This document shows, one piece after another, positions 25,189-36,400 of a stretch of 64,000 nt of DNA. The notes beneath the pieces were generated by a model. That model made no database searches, was not told the DNA's origin, and saw nothing but the letters and a program-made list of their open reading frames with translations. Every line of letters begins with the position of its first letter. Within the stretch, counting starts at the first letter, position 1. A program made the position numbers and the translations under genes. Source of the DNA: Pohlia nutans (taxonomy: Eukaryota > Streptophyta > Bryopsida > Bryales > Mniaceae); assembly GCA_022496805.1 (NCBI GenBank), contig CM040090.1, forward strand, positions 6,504,001 through 6,568,000, in the 5' to 3' direction.

Positions 25189-25408
25189 CCCCTACCCGGT
25201 TTCCAATCCGGTTCCCGTGACCAATCCGGACACCTACTGTCAACACCGGACCCTAGCAATAACTCTACAGCGCGCCCGAGTGCCTCCTCTACATAAATAA
25301 CTAAATGTGCCATTATGGTCACTCTCACCCTCATTTATGGAGATTCGGACTACTCCTAGCTACTCTAAAACCCTAACTCTCTACTTCTAGTTTAAACGAG
25401 GTTTGACA
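25189..25408 (-). promoter_or_regulatory. Leader/terminal region of the TG...CA element
   Basis: These 220 bp lie between the outer end TGTCAAACCTCG (minus strand) and the first ATG. A short segment that itself reads TGTC...GACA (25239-25408) could be a small terminal repeat, but no second copy of comparable quality is visible at the other end. Confidence 0.3.
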
Positions 25409-25413
25409 ACCAA

Positions 25414-25942
25414 CATGCACCGAAGATTGCCCGAACACATGCCAAATACATTCCCCACCATGCACACTCAAAGAAAAATATAAAATTTATAACCCCTACA
25501 GAATCCCCAGAACACCAATAAACCCCGTACAAATCCCTCAACCACCTCAACCACAACAACCAGCCCCACCACAAAACATAAAGAATGATCCATTGCAATT
25601 TCCCATCCACACAATATCAAACCACAAAATAATCACAACCAAAGATAAATATAAAATAGCAAAAACACATAACACCTATTTATGCCACAGGACAAACTCA
25701 AACCACATAACATACACTAAATGGTTAGTACAACGTGACCTATTTCCTCTAAACCTACCAACAGTAATACACGACAATCTAGACCAACTTACAAAATACT
25801 ACACAGAATATCAACATAAACACTATAAACATATTATAAACACACAATTTACACCCGAACAAAATAAAGATACAAGATACATTCCACCTCCAACAATAAT
25901 TCCCTACATTAAAACATCCACAATAGAATGTAACCCCGAGAG
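25414..25942 (+). pseudogene. LINE segment between RT and RNase H
   Basis: Directly after the ACCAA duplication the LINE frame resumes with a cysteine-rich stretch, CTEDCPNTCQIHSPPC, followed by a proline/glutamine-rich linker (PQPPQPQQPAPP) and a charged helical segment up to TSTIECNP at about 25934. The frame is open throughout. It then runs into the end of the Mutator-like element; the matching continuation (PDEYITTI) is found at 57398. The cysteine spacing is not a zinc finger that I recognise. Confidence 0.6.
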
Positions 25943-26481
25943 GGACGAGGATAGTGTGCGCGCGGGGAGCGGGGAGCGGTGAGCAGTGAGCGGAGAAATG
26001 TGGGATTACGAGCAAGAATTTCAGGTCAACCTTGGTCAATGACACTATAATTAGCTATTATTCGAATATTTTTCTATTTTTAGTAAAATTTTGGACCTAT
26101 GACCGTGGAAGATTTGGTACCTATTACCGTGGTTTAGGGTGAGTGGTTCAGGGATAAAGGCACATTAAAGGCACACTGTCTCTATAACCGTGGAATTACG
26201 GTTTAATTCGGGGTTTAAGGTAGAGAGGGATTGTTATTTCAGCGTCTTATTAGAGGCCAATCCACTCGTTTGGGGATAATTATTTGAAATGCATAGCAAG
26301 TTTAGCGTTTAGACCAGTCTGGGTACAAGATAGAAAAAATACCAGAGTTTAGGGTTTAGGGTTTCGTAAATAATACAACATGATTTTCAAATCTGCAATA
26401 GTGGCCCTTTTAGTCTCACTACAATTTCATTGATTTGGAGAGTGAACATGTCAACAATGGAACCAACAACATTTTTGTATC
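25943..26481 (-). repeat. Transposase-side terminus of copy 1
   Basis: The tip carries GCGCGCGGGGAGCGGGGAGC and then GGTGAGCAGTGAGCGGAG, a run of 7-bp GxGAGCx units. Further in are copies of a subterminal motif around ACCGTGG followed by TTTAGGG-like tracts (26100-26230). Two TTTAGGG units lie at about 26347-26361. This stretch matches 55059-55599 on the opposite strand nearly base for base. There is no coding frame beyond the transposase stop. Confidence 0.75.
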
Positions 26482-29400
26482 CTAGGGTGTTGGATGAGTC
26501 AACAATCCGCTCTCAAGAACTAGCTTAACTTCGTTGAAGCTAAGAGTGGGTGCATGTATGAAGGCATCTACATCAGCATCAAACCCACAAACGACCATGA
26601 AGACAAAATAGAGATGTTTGCAGTGAGCCCATTGGTTGCGTCCTCTTTTTGCCTTGGTCACCATCTCCTTGAATTAAGGGCAGGCGCAGTCTGGAAACTG
26701 GGAAATTGTGAGAAGGTACTGCTGATTTGTCGGAGGCGTGCCCGAATCCAACGTGACGATGCAACCTAGGGCAGGGACTGGAACCATGTCCACCTTCCTT
26801 ATGGAACCCTTGAATGCTGCAGCGCTAGCACAGTTGTTGGCTTGCTTGATGGATGGGCTCTTCTTGTTGCGGCGGACATTCTTGCCATAACGTCGCTTAG
26901 GAACTTCAGCAGGGAAAGCTGGAGTTACATATATTGACAAGTCGACGGGGAGAGTGTGGTCTTGGAAGAGCCTTCGCGGCGATATGACCTCGCGCTGTGG
27001 AAGTCGAAAGCCAGCGTTTTCTAGGGCAAGTATCTCCTTGCGTGTTAGGTTAGTACCGTTCTTGACGGGCCAGATGTCGGGGACCTCAGGGCGGGACATA
27101 ACCCACTTTCTGCGAGTTCCTTTGACACACCTCTCGATGTCGTCGTTGCAGAAGAAGAATTGCATGCGCTCCTTGCGATTCTTCTTGTAGTTGTCCATCA
27201 TGCCCGTGTACGTAGGAGCAGCGGTAGATTTCCCGTCTTGTATGATTCGAGCGATGCACTTCCTCTTAGTCACAGCCTGCTGCGCGAAACAAGCCTTCGC
27301 ACATGGGGCTTTTAGCCTAGCTATGTGCCACTGACTCTCGTCGCAAGCCGTTTCTTGCACGGAAGTAACGTGGTGTAGAGCTGCTGCTAAGGTTGCATCT
27401 TGAACCTGCACTGGTACATCAGACTTCTCTAGTTCATGGGGAGAGACTGACAGCTGTACAGGAGAAGCATTTAGGTTTAGGGCGTTGTTCCCTGCACCCC
27501 TGGTCTGGACTCGAGGATGAGAGATGCTGATCTTGTCAGGTCTGTGAGAGTCATACTCCGAACCGATGGGAACGTCTGCTTTCCGCTTCAACGACAAGAA
27601 GACTTCTTCTCCTTCGAGTTGAGGCATTCGAGTGCAAAACTCCTCTGCTCCAGGCATCTTCGCTAATGCTTCGTGTAGGGATTTCGAGTTCCCCGTGCGC
27701 TCTGTAGACTTCTGTGCAATCCGGAGTTTCAGTTCTTCTTTGGTAGGGCCAGTTCCAGCTCTATCTCCCTTGAGGTATTGGTAGTACGCGACGCTCTGCA
27801 TGAAGGATCGGACGAAGTCATCCACAGTAGCGACAAAGAGGTCTGACCCTCGATCACCAGATTGTTGTTTCCATTTGTTGTGGATACCTTCGGCTAAGTT
27901 GCAAGAGGGCATTTCCGCCAACTCGTCCTCGGTAAGGTCCTGGAATATAGAAAGCAATGCACATTTAGAGTTCGTAGTTGTAGAGAGGAGAACAAGCAAT
28001 GGCATGGACTTAGGGTTTTCAGTTTAGAGTTTATAAGCTTACAAGTTGCATGAAGCCTCCCCACTGGCGGTATTAAAAATGCCAGAAGGCTAGCCATAGG
28101 TCAAGACGCCTCAATCCATCTTCAGTAGTAGCTCCAGAGGAGTGCCACCAAGCTCGGATACCAAGATAGCGGGAATCTGCCTCCGCTTGCGTCGAGGCGT
28201 TCTTGTATTGCTTGTAGAGCATGCGATGTTGATCTTGGAGGTCAGCTCTGATGTCAGCCTTCGTGTGCTTCTCCAATGACTGCACCCAATGGAAGAGACA
28301 TGTTCGCTTTTTACTCGGCATTGGGATTGAAGCATCTCCACTCCCGTACACAATGCGTACAACATTCCAGTTTGCTTGCGCGCTGTCTGCCATGAAGCCC
28401 TTGAAGTTTGGATCTTGAAGTCCGTGGCGAGCGACGACGGCATTGAGATTCTTCCAAATGACCATTTGAGCTGCGACGTCTTCCGACTGCATATCGCACA
28501 ACACAATGGTCATAACACGGCAATAAGTGGGGTCGTAAACATGGCAGGCCATGGTTGTCCATTGTTTCACCCTCTTCACATGATCGAACATGAGCCATGC
28601 ATTCTGCAGGTCTCCACCAGGCTGCATTCGTTTCACAAGGTCAACTCCGCTACCGGGACCAATCTCTGACATTTTGAAGACGAAGACCTTGTCCGACTCC
28701 GATCCTTGACCAGGAAACTTGTTCTCCTGGACAAATGGCCAATTGCTGGAGCCGCGAAGCTTGGTGATGCTATCCATGATACCGAACCTTTGGAAGTACT
28801 TGAAGCCCGTCACCTTGTTGCGAATGTTGGGGGACGTCAACTCCTTGCATCTGTCAAAGAGCGGCAGGAGGTCATCGAGTTCAAGAGTTTTTTATTCCGC
28901 ACCTTCGGCTGTCAGAAGCATATCCCCTACCATCTCCTTTGTTGCCTCTAAGACAATCGCAGACTTCGTAGCAGAAGGAGTTTGGTGCACGTGCTCCTCC
29001 ACCAAACTTTCTCCTTTGGCAATATCGTCTCGGTAAGCCCCGACCTTGACAGGGTGGTCGTGAGTTCCAAAATGAACACAAGCTCGAGTCATGCTGTTTT
29101 TGCCTAGGACGTAATATATTTTTGCATCGCAGGTTGCAAGACAAGAGGGAGGAACTTTACAGCATTTGCAAACAAGGGTGGAGCCCTTGGGAGGATTAGT
29201 TCCCACGTCAAAAACAAATGAAGATACGCCATCCCATTCAGTTTCGTTAACAGCTGTCGTGCGGTGAACGCGGGTTAGAAAATCGCAGTCGACATTTTCA
29301 CACCGTAAATGACCACAGCAATAGGAGGTACGGAAGATCATCCCAAAATCATTAACAATGTTGGACGTGTGAGTACGAGTCCACACATGCCCATCATAGT

Positions 29401-30113
29401 GTTTGTCCATGCCACGGAGTTGCTTTGCTCTATTGGATCCTGAAGAGGATCCCAGGGGAGGGAACTCAAAGATGACATCGCCATTGTACTGGGGTGGCAA
29501 GAACTCGACTCGTTTGACACATGTAGAGTTGTAGTCAAATTTTTTGAATATATTCCTAGAACCCTTTCTAGCGCATAGCAATTTCAGGCACTCTACGACA
29601 CTTTGTTTTGGTGACAGAGAAAACGGTGTAGTCTGCATACTAGTGGAAAGACAATTGCCTGTAGAAGTTTGGGGATTAGGCTGAGGAGGAAGGATGGGAT
29701 CATGTTCTACATTCTCTGGGATGTCATCATCACTAAGTTCATAGATCGTCTCTAAACTTGGCTCAATTTTCACTCGGCCTGGCAATGGTGGTTTGTACAG
29801 TGCAAGTGGATGACCCCCTTGGAGTCAAGAGTTCGATAGATGCATCCATAAGACAATCGGATAGACCGTAAGCTCTATACCTACCTGCCTTAAGCAACCA
29901 CACTCTTCCATCTTCAGTAGTGGTTGGGAGCTGCCTAACGGTGTGCGTAAGCAGACCAGACTCAGCATTGAATACCTCTTCATCAACGTGCACCATTGCT
30001 GCAAGAAACTGAAACGTTAGACTAAGACTGAACGCAGAAACAACTGCTACTCCGTCGTCCCCTAGCGGGAACGAAGTAGGGACGCCTGCTCCTTCGACAC
30101 GAACGAGTGCCAT
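26482..30113 (-). pseudogene. MULE-type transposase, copy 1 (inactivated)
   Basis: Homologue of the copy 2 gene at 51427-55058. Exon 1 is 28043-30113 and exon 2 is 26482-27939, with a GT-AG intron. Three private lesions are visible. An extra T near 29785 shifts the frame where copy 2 reads straight from CTMQTT into MPGRVK. A TCA-to-TAA change lies near 28891. A TAT-to-TAA change near 26673 cuts off the SWIM finger after CACP. A fourth stop (TAA ending at 28073, just before the intron donor) is shared with copy 2. Domain content otherwise equals copy 2: Cys/His-rich N-terminus, DDE-like core split by the intron, C-terminal SWIM finger. It cannot make an active protein. Confidence 0.85.
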
Positions 30114-30640
30114 AGTCTACTTTTGGGGAAGTGTAAATTCAGGACATTTAATGCAATCTGGAAAGAGAGTGAGGATTTGGGAAATGAGCGCTTAAATCTA
30201 GATGTGTGTTTCTGGATCCCTAAACCCTAAATCTAGATGTGTGTTTCTAGAACACTAAATCCATAAACCTAGATGTGCGTTTCTGTAGACAGATATAATT
30301 GAAGGGTGCAGCTGTTTCCTTCGGAAAACCACTGAGATTGGAAGTAGCCGTCTGAACTCTGACAGTTATCTAAAAACATTTACATGGATGCTGCACGATG
30401 AGCATGATGGCAAGTTGACACTAAAGTCTGCACTCAAGATTAGACTCTCGTAAAGAATGAATGATTCATACCTCAATATTAGGCACTTATTGATTTGAAT
30501 TCCCTATGTCAGTCTACCATACGGCCGCCAAGCTGACTGAACGCTTGATTCTATCAATAGTAATTATTCAAAACAAAAGTCATAAAGTCCTAGTGCTGGT
30601 TCAAAGTTGTTAAGTGCTTGAACGATGGGAGTTCTTCATT
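30114..30640. promoter_or_regulatory. Shared upstream region of the two divergent genes, copy 1
   Basis: These 527 bp separate the transposase start (minus) from the start of the ParB-like/methyltransferase gene (plus), so both promoters should lie here. A motif containing CTAGATGTG(T/C)GTTTCT is repeated three times at about 30198-30275, interspersed with CCTAAACCCT. The equivalent region of copy 2 (50935-51426) has the motif once or in a weaker form. Confidence 0.5.
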
Positions 30641-31811
30641 ATGCCTGGAGGAGCCCAGAAGAGAAGACGAAAGGGTAGTCTCAGGTTCAGTAGTAGAAAG
30701 CAGTTGGAGCGAAGCAGGATGAGGTTGAGGCGTGGGAAATCTCAAGAACCTGCCTAGGAGGACATTGGTAGAGTCTTGGGTTATGGCAAACTTGTCAATG
30801 AGCGCGAGTTGGAGACGATTATAGAGACAAACTTCGAGACGCCTAGACAACAGCGTCCACAACAAAGCGATCACCCAGACATTTGTGAGGACGAGGAAAG
30901 TGCTTCGGAGGAAGTGTCGCATGATGTGGAGGTACCATTGTCCTTTTTATCTAAATAGTCTGAACAATATTTTCCTGTCATGGATGTAAACTCCAATGAG
31001 ACTAAGTTTTGGTTGTTTTCTATAGAGCTTTTTTCTAGAGGAGAATGTAGTACGACCGATTAGCGCCTTAGCGACATAATTGTTCTAAAATCATAATATA
31101 TAATTTTTTTTTTCAACCTGGCCTTATCCTTGTCTTCAAAATTTTGCCCGGTGCCTTCAAATTTTTGCCCACGCCTGCTTGCGCTTGAGAATTCTGGCCC
31201 ATGGCCTGTTGCTGGTCCTAGTCAGGTGGGCCCTGCCCATTTAGGGTTTGTGATTGCCCTCATATATATAGCACTGTAGGCATGGCTTCAGTCTCTTGGG
31301 CTTGTCCTCGAGCCCTTTCCATCGTGCTTGCTCCTGGCCCTGCCATCGCCCTAGGGTTCAGGGCTTTGTGTATGCAGGCCCTTGTCTCCATCTCGTTCCT
31401 TCTCGTCCGGACTCAGCCACTCTTCAGTGGTCGCTCGCTTAGGATTTCGACAAGCCGATCACTGGGCATTCAGGCCTTGTGATCCCTCATTGTTGTTCTC
31501 GACTATCAAGACAGCGGTCTCCTGTCTTCCGAAGCTGCGTTCAGGGTTTGATCTCCTCCCCTCGTTTGTTTCTTCTGATTGCGTTTCTCAACCCTAAACT
31601 CTGCGCTTTCACTGATGAAGATCCTGGACTTGGTTTCACCATTTTGCATATTGGATTCCGCAGATGGAAACCCAAGCGAATGGTAATGTGCTAGAGAATG
31701 AGGGAAGCGCTGGTGGACAAGCTGAGGAGGTTGCAGGAAGGGAAGGAGAGGAGACGAGGGCCACAGGAGCCACGGAGAACACGGCCAATGGAATTCTGCC
31801 CGTGCAACAAG

Positions 31812-31979
31812 GTATTAAACTTGTTCTCACATCCTCTTTACAGCGTCCACCATTGCTTAGGGTCGACCATGGGTCGAGCATGGCAATTCATGCTTCTTGT
31901 TGACCCAGGGTTGTAGTTTAGGCTTCTAAATTACCCAGTTTGAGGCTTCTAGTTGAGCCGGCTTGTGTCTTGAGGCATG
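31812..31979 (+). other. Start of the giant intron 2, copy 1
   Basis: The donor GTATTAAAC follows exon 2 at 31811, and the acceptor TATAG is at 36626-36630, giving a 4.8 kb intron. The first 170 bp introduce the words that later form the tandem array (GACCCAG, GAGCATGGCAATTCA). Confidence 0.6.
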
Positions 31980-33165
31980 TAGTAACCCAGCCGATTAGTT
32001 GACCCAGCTTTTGTCTTTATGGGTCGAGCATGGCAATTCAAGATTCTTCTTGACCCAGGGTTCTAGTTGACCCAGCTGGAGGCTTATAGTTTAGGGTTAT
32101 TGTGCCTTCAGGGCTGCAGTGACCCAGCCGGAGCTTCGAGCATGGCAATTCAGGGTGCTTAGATTTCCTTCAGGGCTGTAGTGACCCAGCCTAAACCTAG
32201 GCTCGAGCATGGCAATTCAGGGTGCTTAGATGACGCAGCTTCTCCTTCAGGGCTGCAGTGACCCAGCCTATACCTAGGCTCGAGCATGGCAATTCTGGGT
32301 GCTTAGATGACCCAGCTTCTCTTTTGAGGGCTGCTGTGACCCAGCCGGTGCCGGCCTAGGCTCCAGCATGGCAATTCAGGGTGCTTAGATCTCCTTTAGG
32401 GCTGCAGTGACCCAGCCTAAAACCTAGACTCGAGCATGCAAGTTCAGGGTGCTTAGATGACCCACCTTCTAACCTTCAGGGCTGCAGTGACCAGCTGGTG
32501 CCGGCCTAGGCTCCAGCACGGCAATTCAGGGTGCTTAGATCTCCTTCAAGGCTGCAGTGACCCAGCCTAAAACCTAGGCTCGAGCATGGCAATGAAGGGT
32601 GTTTAGATGACCCAGCATCTCCTTCAGGGCTGCAGTGACCCAGCCGGTACCGGCCTAGGCTCCAGCATTGCAATTTAGGGTGCTTAGATCTCCATTTGGG
32701 CTGCAGTGACCCAGCCTAAAGCCTAGGCTCGAGCATGGCAATGAAGGGTGCTTAGATGACCCAGCTTCTCCTTTGAGGGCTGCAGTGACCCAGCCGGTGC
32801 CGGCCTAGGCTCTAGCATTGCAATTTAGGGTGCTTAGATCTCCATTTGGGCTGCAGTGACCCAGCCTAAAGCCTAGGGGCTCGAGCATGGCAATGAAGGG
32901 TGCTTAGATGACCCAGCTTCTCCTTTGAGGGCTGCAGTGACCCAGCCGGTGCCGGCCTAGGCTCTAGCATTGCAATTTTGGGTGCTTAGATCTCCATTTG
33001 GGCTGCAGTGACCCAACCTAAAGCCTAGGCTCGAGCATGGCAATGAAGGGTGCTTAGATGACCCAACTTTACCTTCAGGGCTGCAGTGACCCAGCCGATG
33101 CCGGCCTAGGCTCGAGCATGGCAATTTAGACTGCTTAGATGACCAGCTTGTGGCTCGGGCTCGAG
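31980..33165 (+). repeat. Dimeric tandem array within intron 2, copy 1
   Basis: Alternating subunits of roughly 75-80 bp form a dimer of about 155 bp. One subunit carries CTGCAGTGACCCAGCCGGTG followed by CCGGCCTAGGCTC; the other has CAGTGACCCAGCCTAAAGCC in the same place. Both continue with AGCATGGCAAT and GGGTGCTTAGATC/GACC. There is no coding frame. The key invariant of the first subunit is the palindrome-like core GCCGGTGCCGGC. The surrounding array sequence is unrelated to the array in copy 2. Confidence 0.85.
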
Positions 33166-36100
33166 CAGGGGTCTTCAGGCTATTAGTTGACCCAGTTTGT
33201 CTTCAGGTGTCAATTTGACAAGCTGACACGACCCATAAAGACAAAAGCAACCCAGGTAGGCCTCAAGCAACCCAACTAGGCCTCATGTTGACCGAGCCGG
33301 TACCATTCGAGAATATAAATTAGACCCACCCAGCCCATTCGAGAATATAATTTTTAGTTCAAATTTCTGTCTATTTACACATCTTCTTGATCGCAAAATA
33401 TCCTAAGAATTCGAGGGCCCTGAATCCTTAAGCAGTTGCAGTGTCCACCTTAGCTTAGGGTCGAGAATGGCAATTCATTCTAAAGCTTAGTTTGTCAAAA
33501 AGCTTCTAGTTGACCCAGCCGGTGCCGGCTTGGGTCGAGTGTATTGATTTTTACTTCAAAGCTTTTTTAATACTGCTACACTTTAGACTGTCAAAAACCC
33601 TTAGATTAGTGCCGGCTTATCCTCAGTATCAGAACTCACGTATCAGAACTCCATCAAAGATCTGCTTGTATTAGAACTCCACGTACTCAAATGTACCTAG
33701 CTGGTAACTGCTTAGGGTCCAATATGCAGAGTTATTTATAAAATCTCAAACAATGTGGCCATCTCACTAGCTTCAAATAAACCCAGCCGGTACCTGCTTA
33801 GGGTCCAGCATAAACATCATTAAAAAAAAACTCAAGCAACGTGGCTATTAAACAAGCCTTTAATTGACCTAGCCGGTACCGGCCTAGGTTCTAGTTAGAG
33901 GTATGTCAAAATCTAAGCAAAGTGGTATCACGTACTCACGTGATGAAGCAACTCAGACTCCAATGCACCCTGGCAGTCTTCTAGCAGTCAGAGACTCTAA
34001 TGTACCCCGCCGGTACCGGCTAACCTTCTAACCTACCCAGTCCTAGCCTCAAATGTACCCAGCTTAGGGTCGAGAATGTCGACTATGGCATTTTTAGTTC
34101 AAAAGTTTTTTCAATGATCGTGTCTCATGACTCTCATGGCCTCATATGTACCCAGCCGGTGCCGGCTTAGGCAGGAGTATACTAGATTTAGTTCTATAGA
34201 ATTCTGAATCATCGAGGCCTTAGGCTATCTCCAAACACTAAATGTACCCAGCGGGTACCCAAAACCCTCGAGGATTGTAATTCTGCTACAAAAGTGCAGT
34301 GTACACCTTAGCTATGTATGTCTTTCAACCTCAAATATATCCAGCCGGTACCGGCCTAGGGTCGAGAGTACTAAATTATAGTAGAAATCTCAATCATCGT
34401 GGCCGTTGGCTGTCTTAAAGCCTCAAATGTACCCAGTCATGCCTCAAATGTACTCAGTCCAAGACTCACATGTTCAAAGCTTAGGGTCCAGTATCTAAAT
34501 TTCAGTTCAAAATAATCTCCGTTAATTGTGGGCTTAGGCTGTCTCCAAGACTCAAATGCTCAAAGCATTTGTGTATCAACGTTGCTTTAGGCTTTCTGTT
34601 AGCGTCAAATTGTCCCAGCCGGTACCGGCTTACCCTCGAGCCTTTAACAAACCTTCGTGTCATTTCTTTTAATTTTCCTTCGTGGTTTGCCTTCGGCTGT
34701 CTCCAAGTCTGAAATCTACCCAGCCGGTACCGGCTTAGTGTCAAGATACTAGATATTAGTTTAAATTTTTTTAGATCATCAAGGCTGTCAAATAGCCTGA
34801 AATTGGCCCAGCCGGCACCGGCCGACTCTCGAGCATGGTCTAACTGTATTAAAAGTCCATGGTACCCTTACCTGAGGCTATCTATTAGCCTCTAATTTAC
34901 CCAGCCGTTACCCTCGGGCCTCCAATTCTAGTTCAATTTATCTTCAAACAATCGAGGCCTTAGGTTTTCAAAAAGCCTCAGCTGAGGCCAGCTGGTACCG
35001 GTTTAGGGTTGAGCATCGTCTGGCTGTAACAAAACTCCATGGTACACTTCCTCTAAGGCTTTTTTTAAGACGCTAATGTACCATCCGTTACCCTCGGGCC
35101 TTTAGTTTTGGTTTAATTTTGTTTAATATAATCGTGGCCATAAGGCTGTCAAAAAGCATCACATGTGCCCAGCCGGTACCGGCTTACTTTCTTGAAGCCT
35201 CTAATGTACCCTGCCAAAACCCCCCGAGCCTTTCATTTTAGTTCTAACTTTTTTTAATTCATCATGGCTTAAGTCTATCAAAATGACTCAAACGTGCCCA
35301 AAGTGTAACCCTAAACCCTCGAGCACCGTATCAGAACTCTCCCTGTATCAGAACACTTCCAGAACTCAGCCCCTGTCCTAGAACACTGCCTTTATCAGAA
35401 TCCATGGTATCCTCACCTGATGCTTTCTTTAAGCCTTTAATGTTCCCATCAGGTTTTAGGCCGGTATCCTTGAGACCTCAATTATATTTTAAATGTTTTT
35501 TAAATTATCGTGCCTTCAATGTGCCCAGCCGGTCCAGATGACCCTCGAGCATGGTCTTGCTGTATCAAAAGTAGAGGCAGCACCTCAGTTGAGGCTTTCT
35601 GTAAGCCTCGAATGTACCCAGTCTGAAGGGGCATTACACTCGAGCCTACAATTTGATGACAGTTGTTGATTGTGAATTAGAAACATTTATCCCTATGCCA
35701 GCGGAATGAATGACATGTAAGTTTCACATATACTGAATGGTTTTGTTTCTGCAACTTAATTTGGGAACTCCAGTATCCGGATGAGGATTATCTCGAACCA
35801 TGGAGTTATTACGATAACTTAGAAACTATTGATGAGAACTCTCAGAGCAAAATATAAGGTTATAAAAAGCAGTAGAAAGAGGGATGAGCTTTGAACCAGG
35901 TGTGAAGATGCAGTGGTTATAAGTGGTTCCTTCTTATGTTTTGTGAAAGACTAATGTGTACTATCAGTGGACCCTAAAACTAAGTGTTTGACTCTATGGT
36001 CTTACTGGGCAGTGACTGTAGAGCCGTATGGATTCCCTAAGCCAAATACACTTGAACTAGTCGGGTTTTATTTGTAATACATACTAACGTTGAGTATACA

Positions 36101-36400
36101 AAATACAAAATTCAAAATACTAGATGTTATACTAAATACTAGAATAAATGGTGCTTAATATGCAGGGCGGTGTAGCTGTGTCCATGTGCAGGCTTCGTAG
36201 CAGGGTCCATGTGCCCGGATGTGTCCATGCCCTGATCTGTCCATGCCCTGATGTGTAGCACTGTCCATGCCCTTCGATGGTACCCAGCCGGTACCGGCTT
36301 ACGATGTCGCGCTGCTTCAGTGCAACCCAGCCTTACCTAATTCAATGCAACCCAGGCTTGGCCGGGATCTCCTATTAAACCCAGCCAGTACCGGCTCCTC
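33166..36400 (+). repeat. Dispersed GCCGGTACCGGC palindromes in intron 2, copy 1
   Basis: Past the tandem array the sequence is mostly unique, yet the core (A)CCCAGCCGGTACCGGCTTAG or a close variant recurs about every 80-300 bp, for example near 33518, 33868, 34005, 34151, 34341, 34613, 34718, 34806, 35168 and 36283. Many copies have the perfect 12-bp palindrome GCCGGTACCGGC. The bases between copies have drifted or differ entirely, with only loose words (CTCAAATGTACC, CTCGAGC) in common. The pattern is what constrained binding sites in unconstrained DNA would look like. Confidence 0.8.

Larger units (their letters stand above)
21389..25408 (-). mobile_element. TG...CA element with 5-bp duplication (LARD-like retroelement)
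   Basis: The insertion begins TGTCGTAGCACG and ends GAGGTTTGACA. The pentamer ACCAA occurs immediately outside both ends (21384-21388 and 25409-25413), so this is a 4020-bp insertion with a 5-bp target duplication and TG/CA ends, as in LTR retroelements. It contains only two minus-strand frames, one gag-like. No protease, RT or integrase is visible, which fits a large non-autonomous retroelement. I could not align convincing long terminal repeats; the two ends share only CTAGGG and TCCGGT near the tips. The sequence is strikingly rich in CCGG. Confidence 0.65.

Noticed and set aside
25932..25942. Clean target-site duplication for copy 1
   Set aside because: Left flank AACCCCGAGAG and right flank CCCCTGATGAA share only CCCC and GA. 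Alternative boundaries with AATAG in common shift the ends away from those defined by copy 2.
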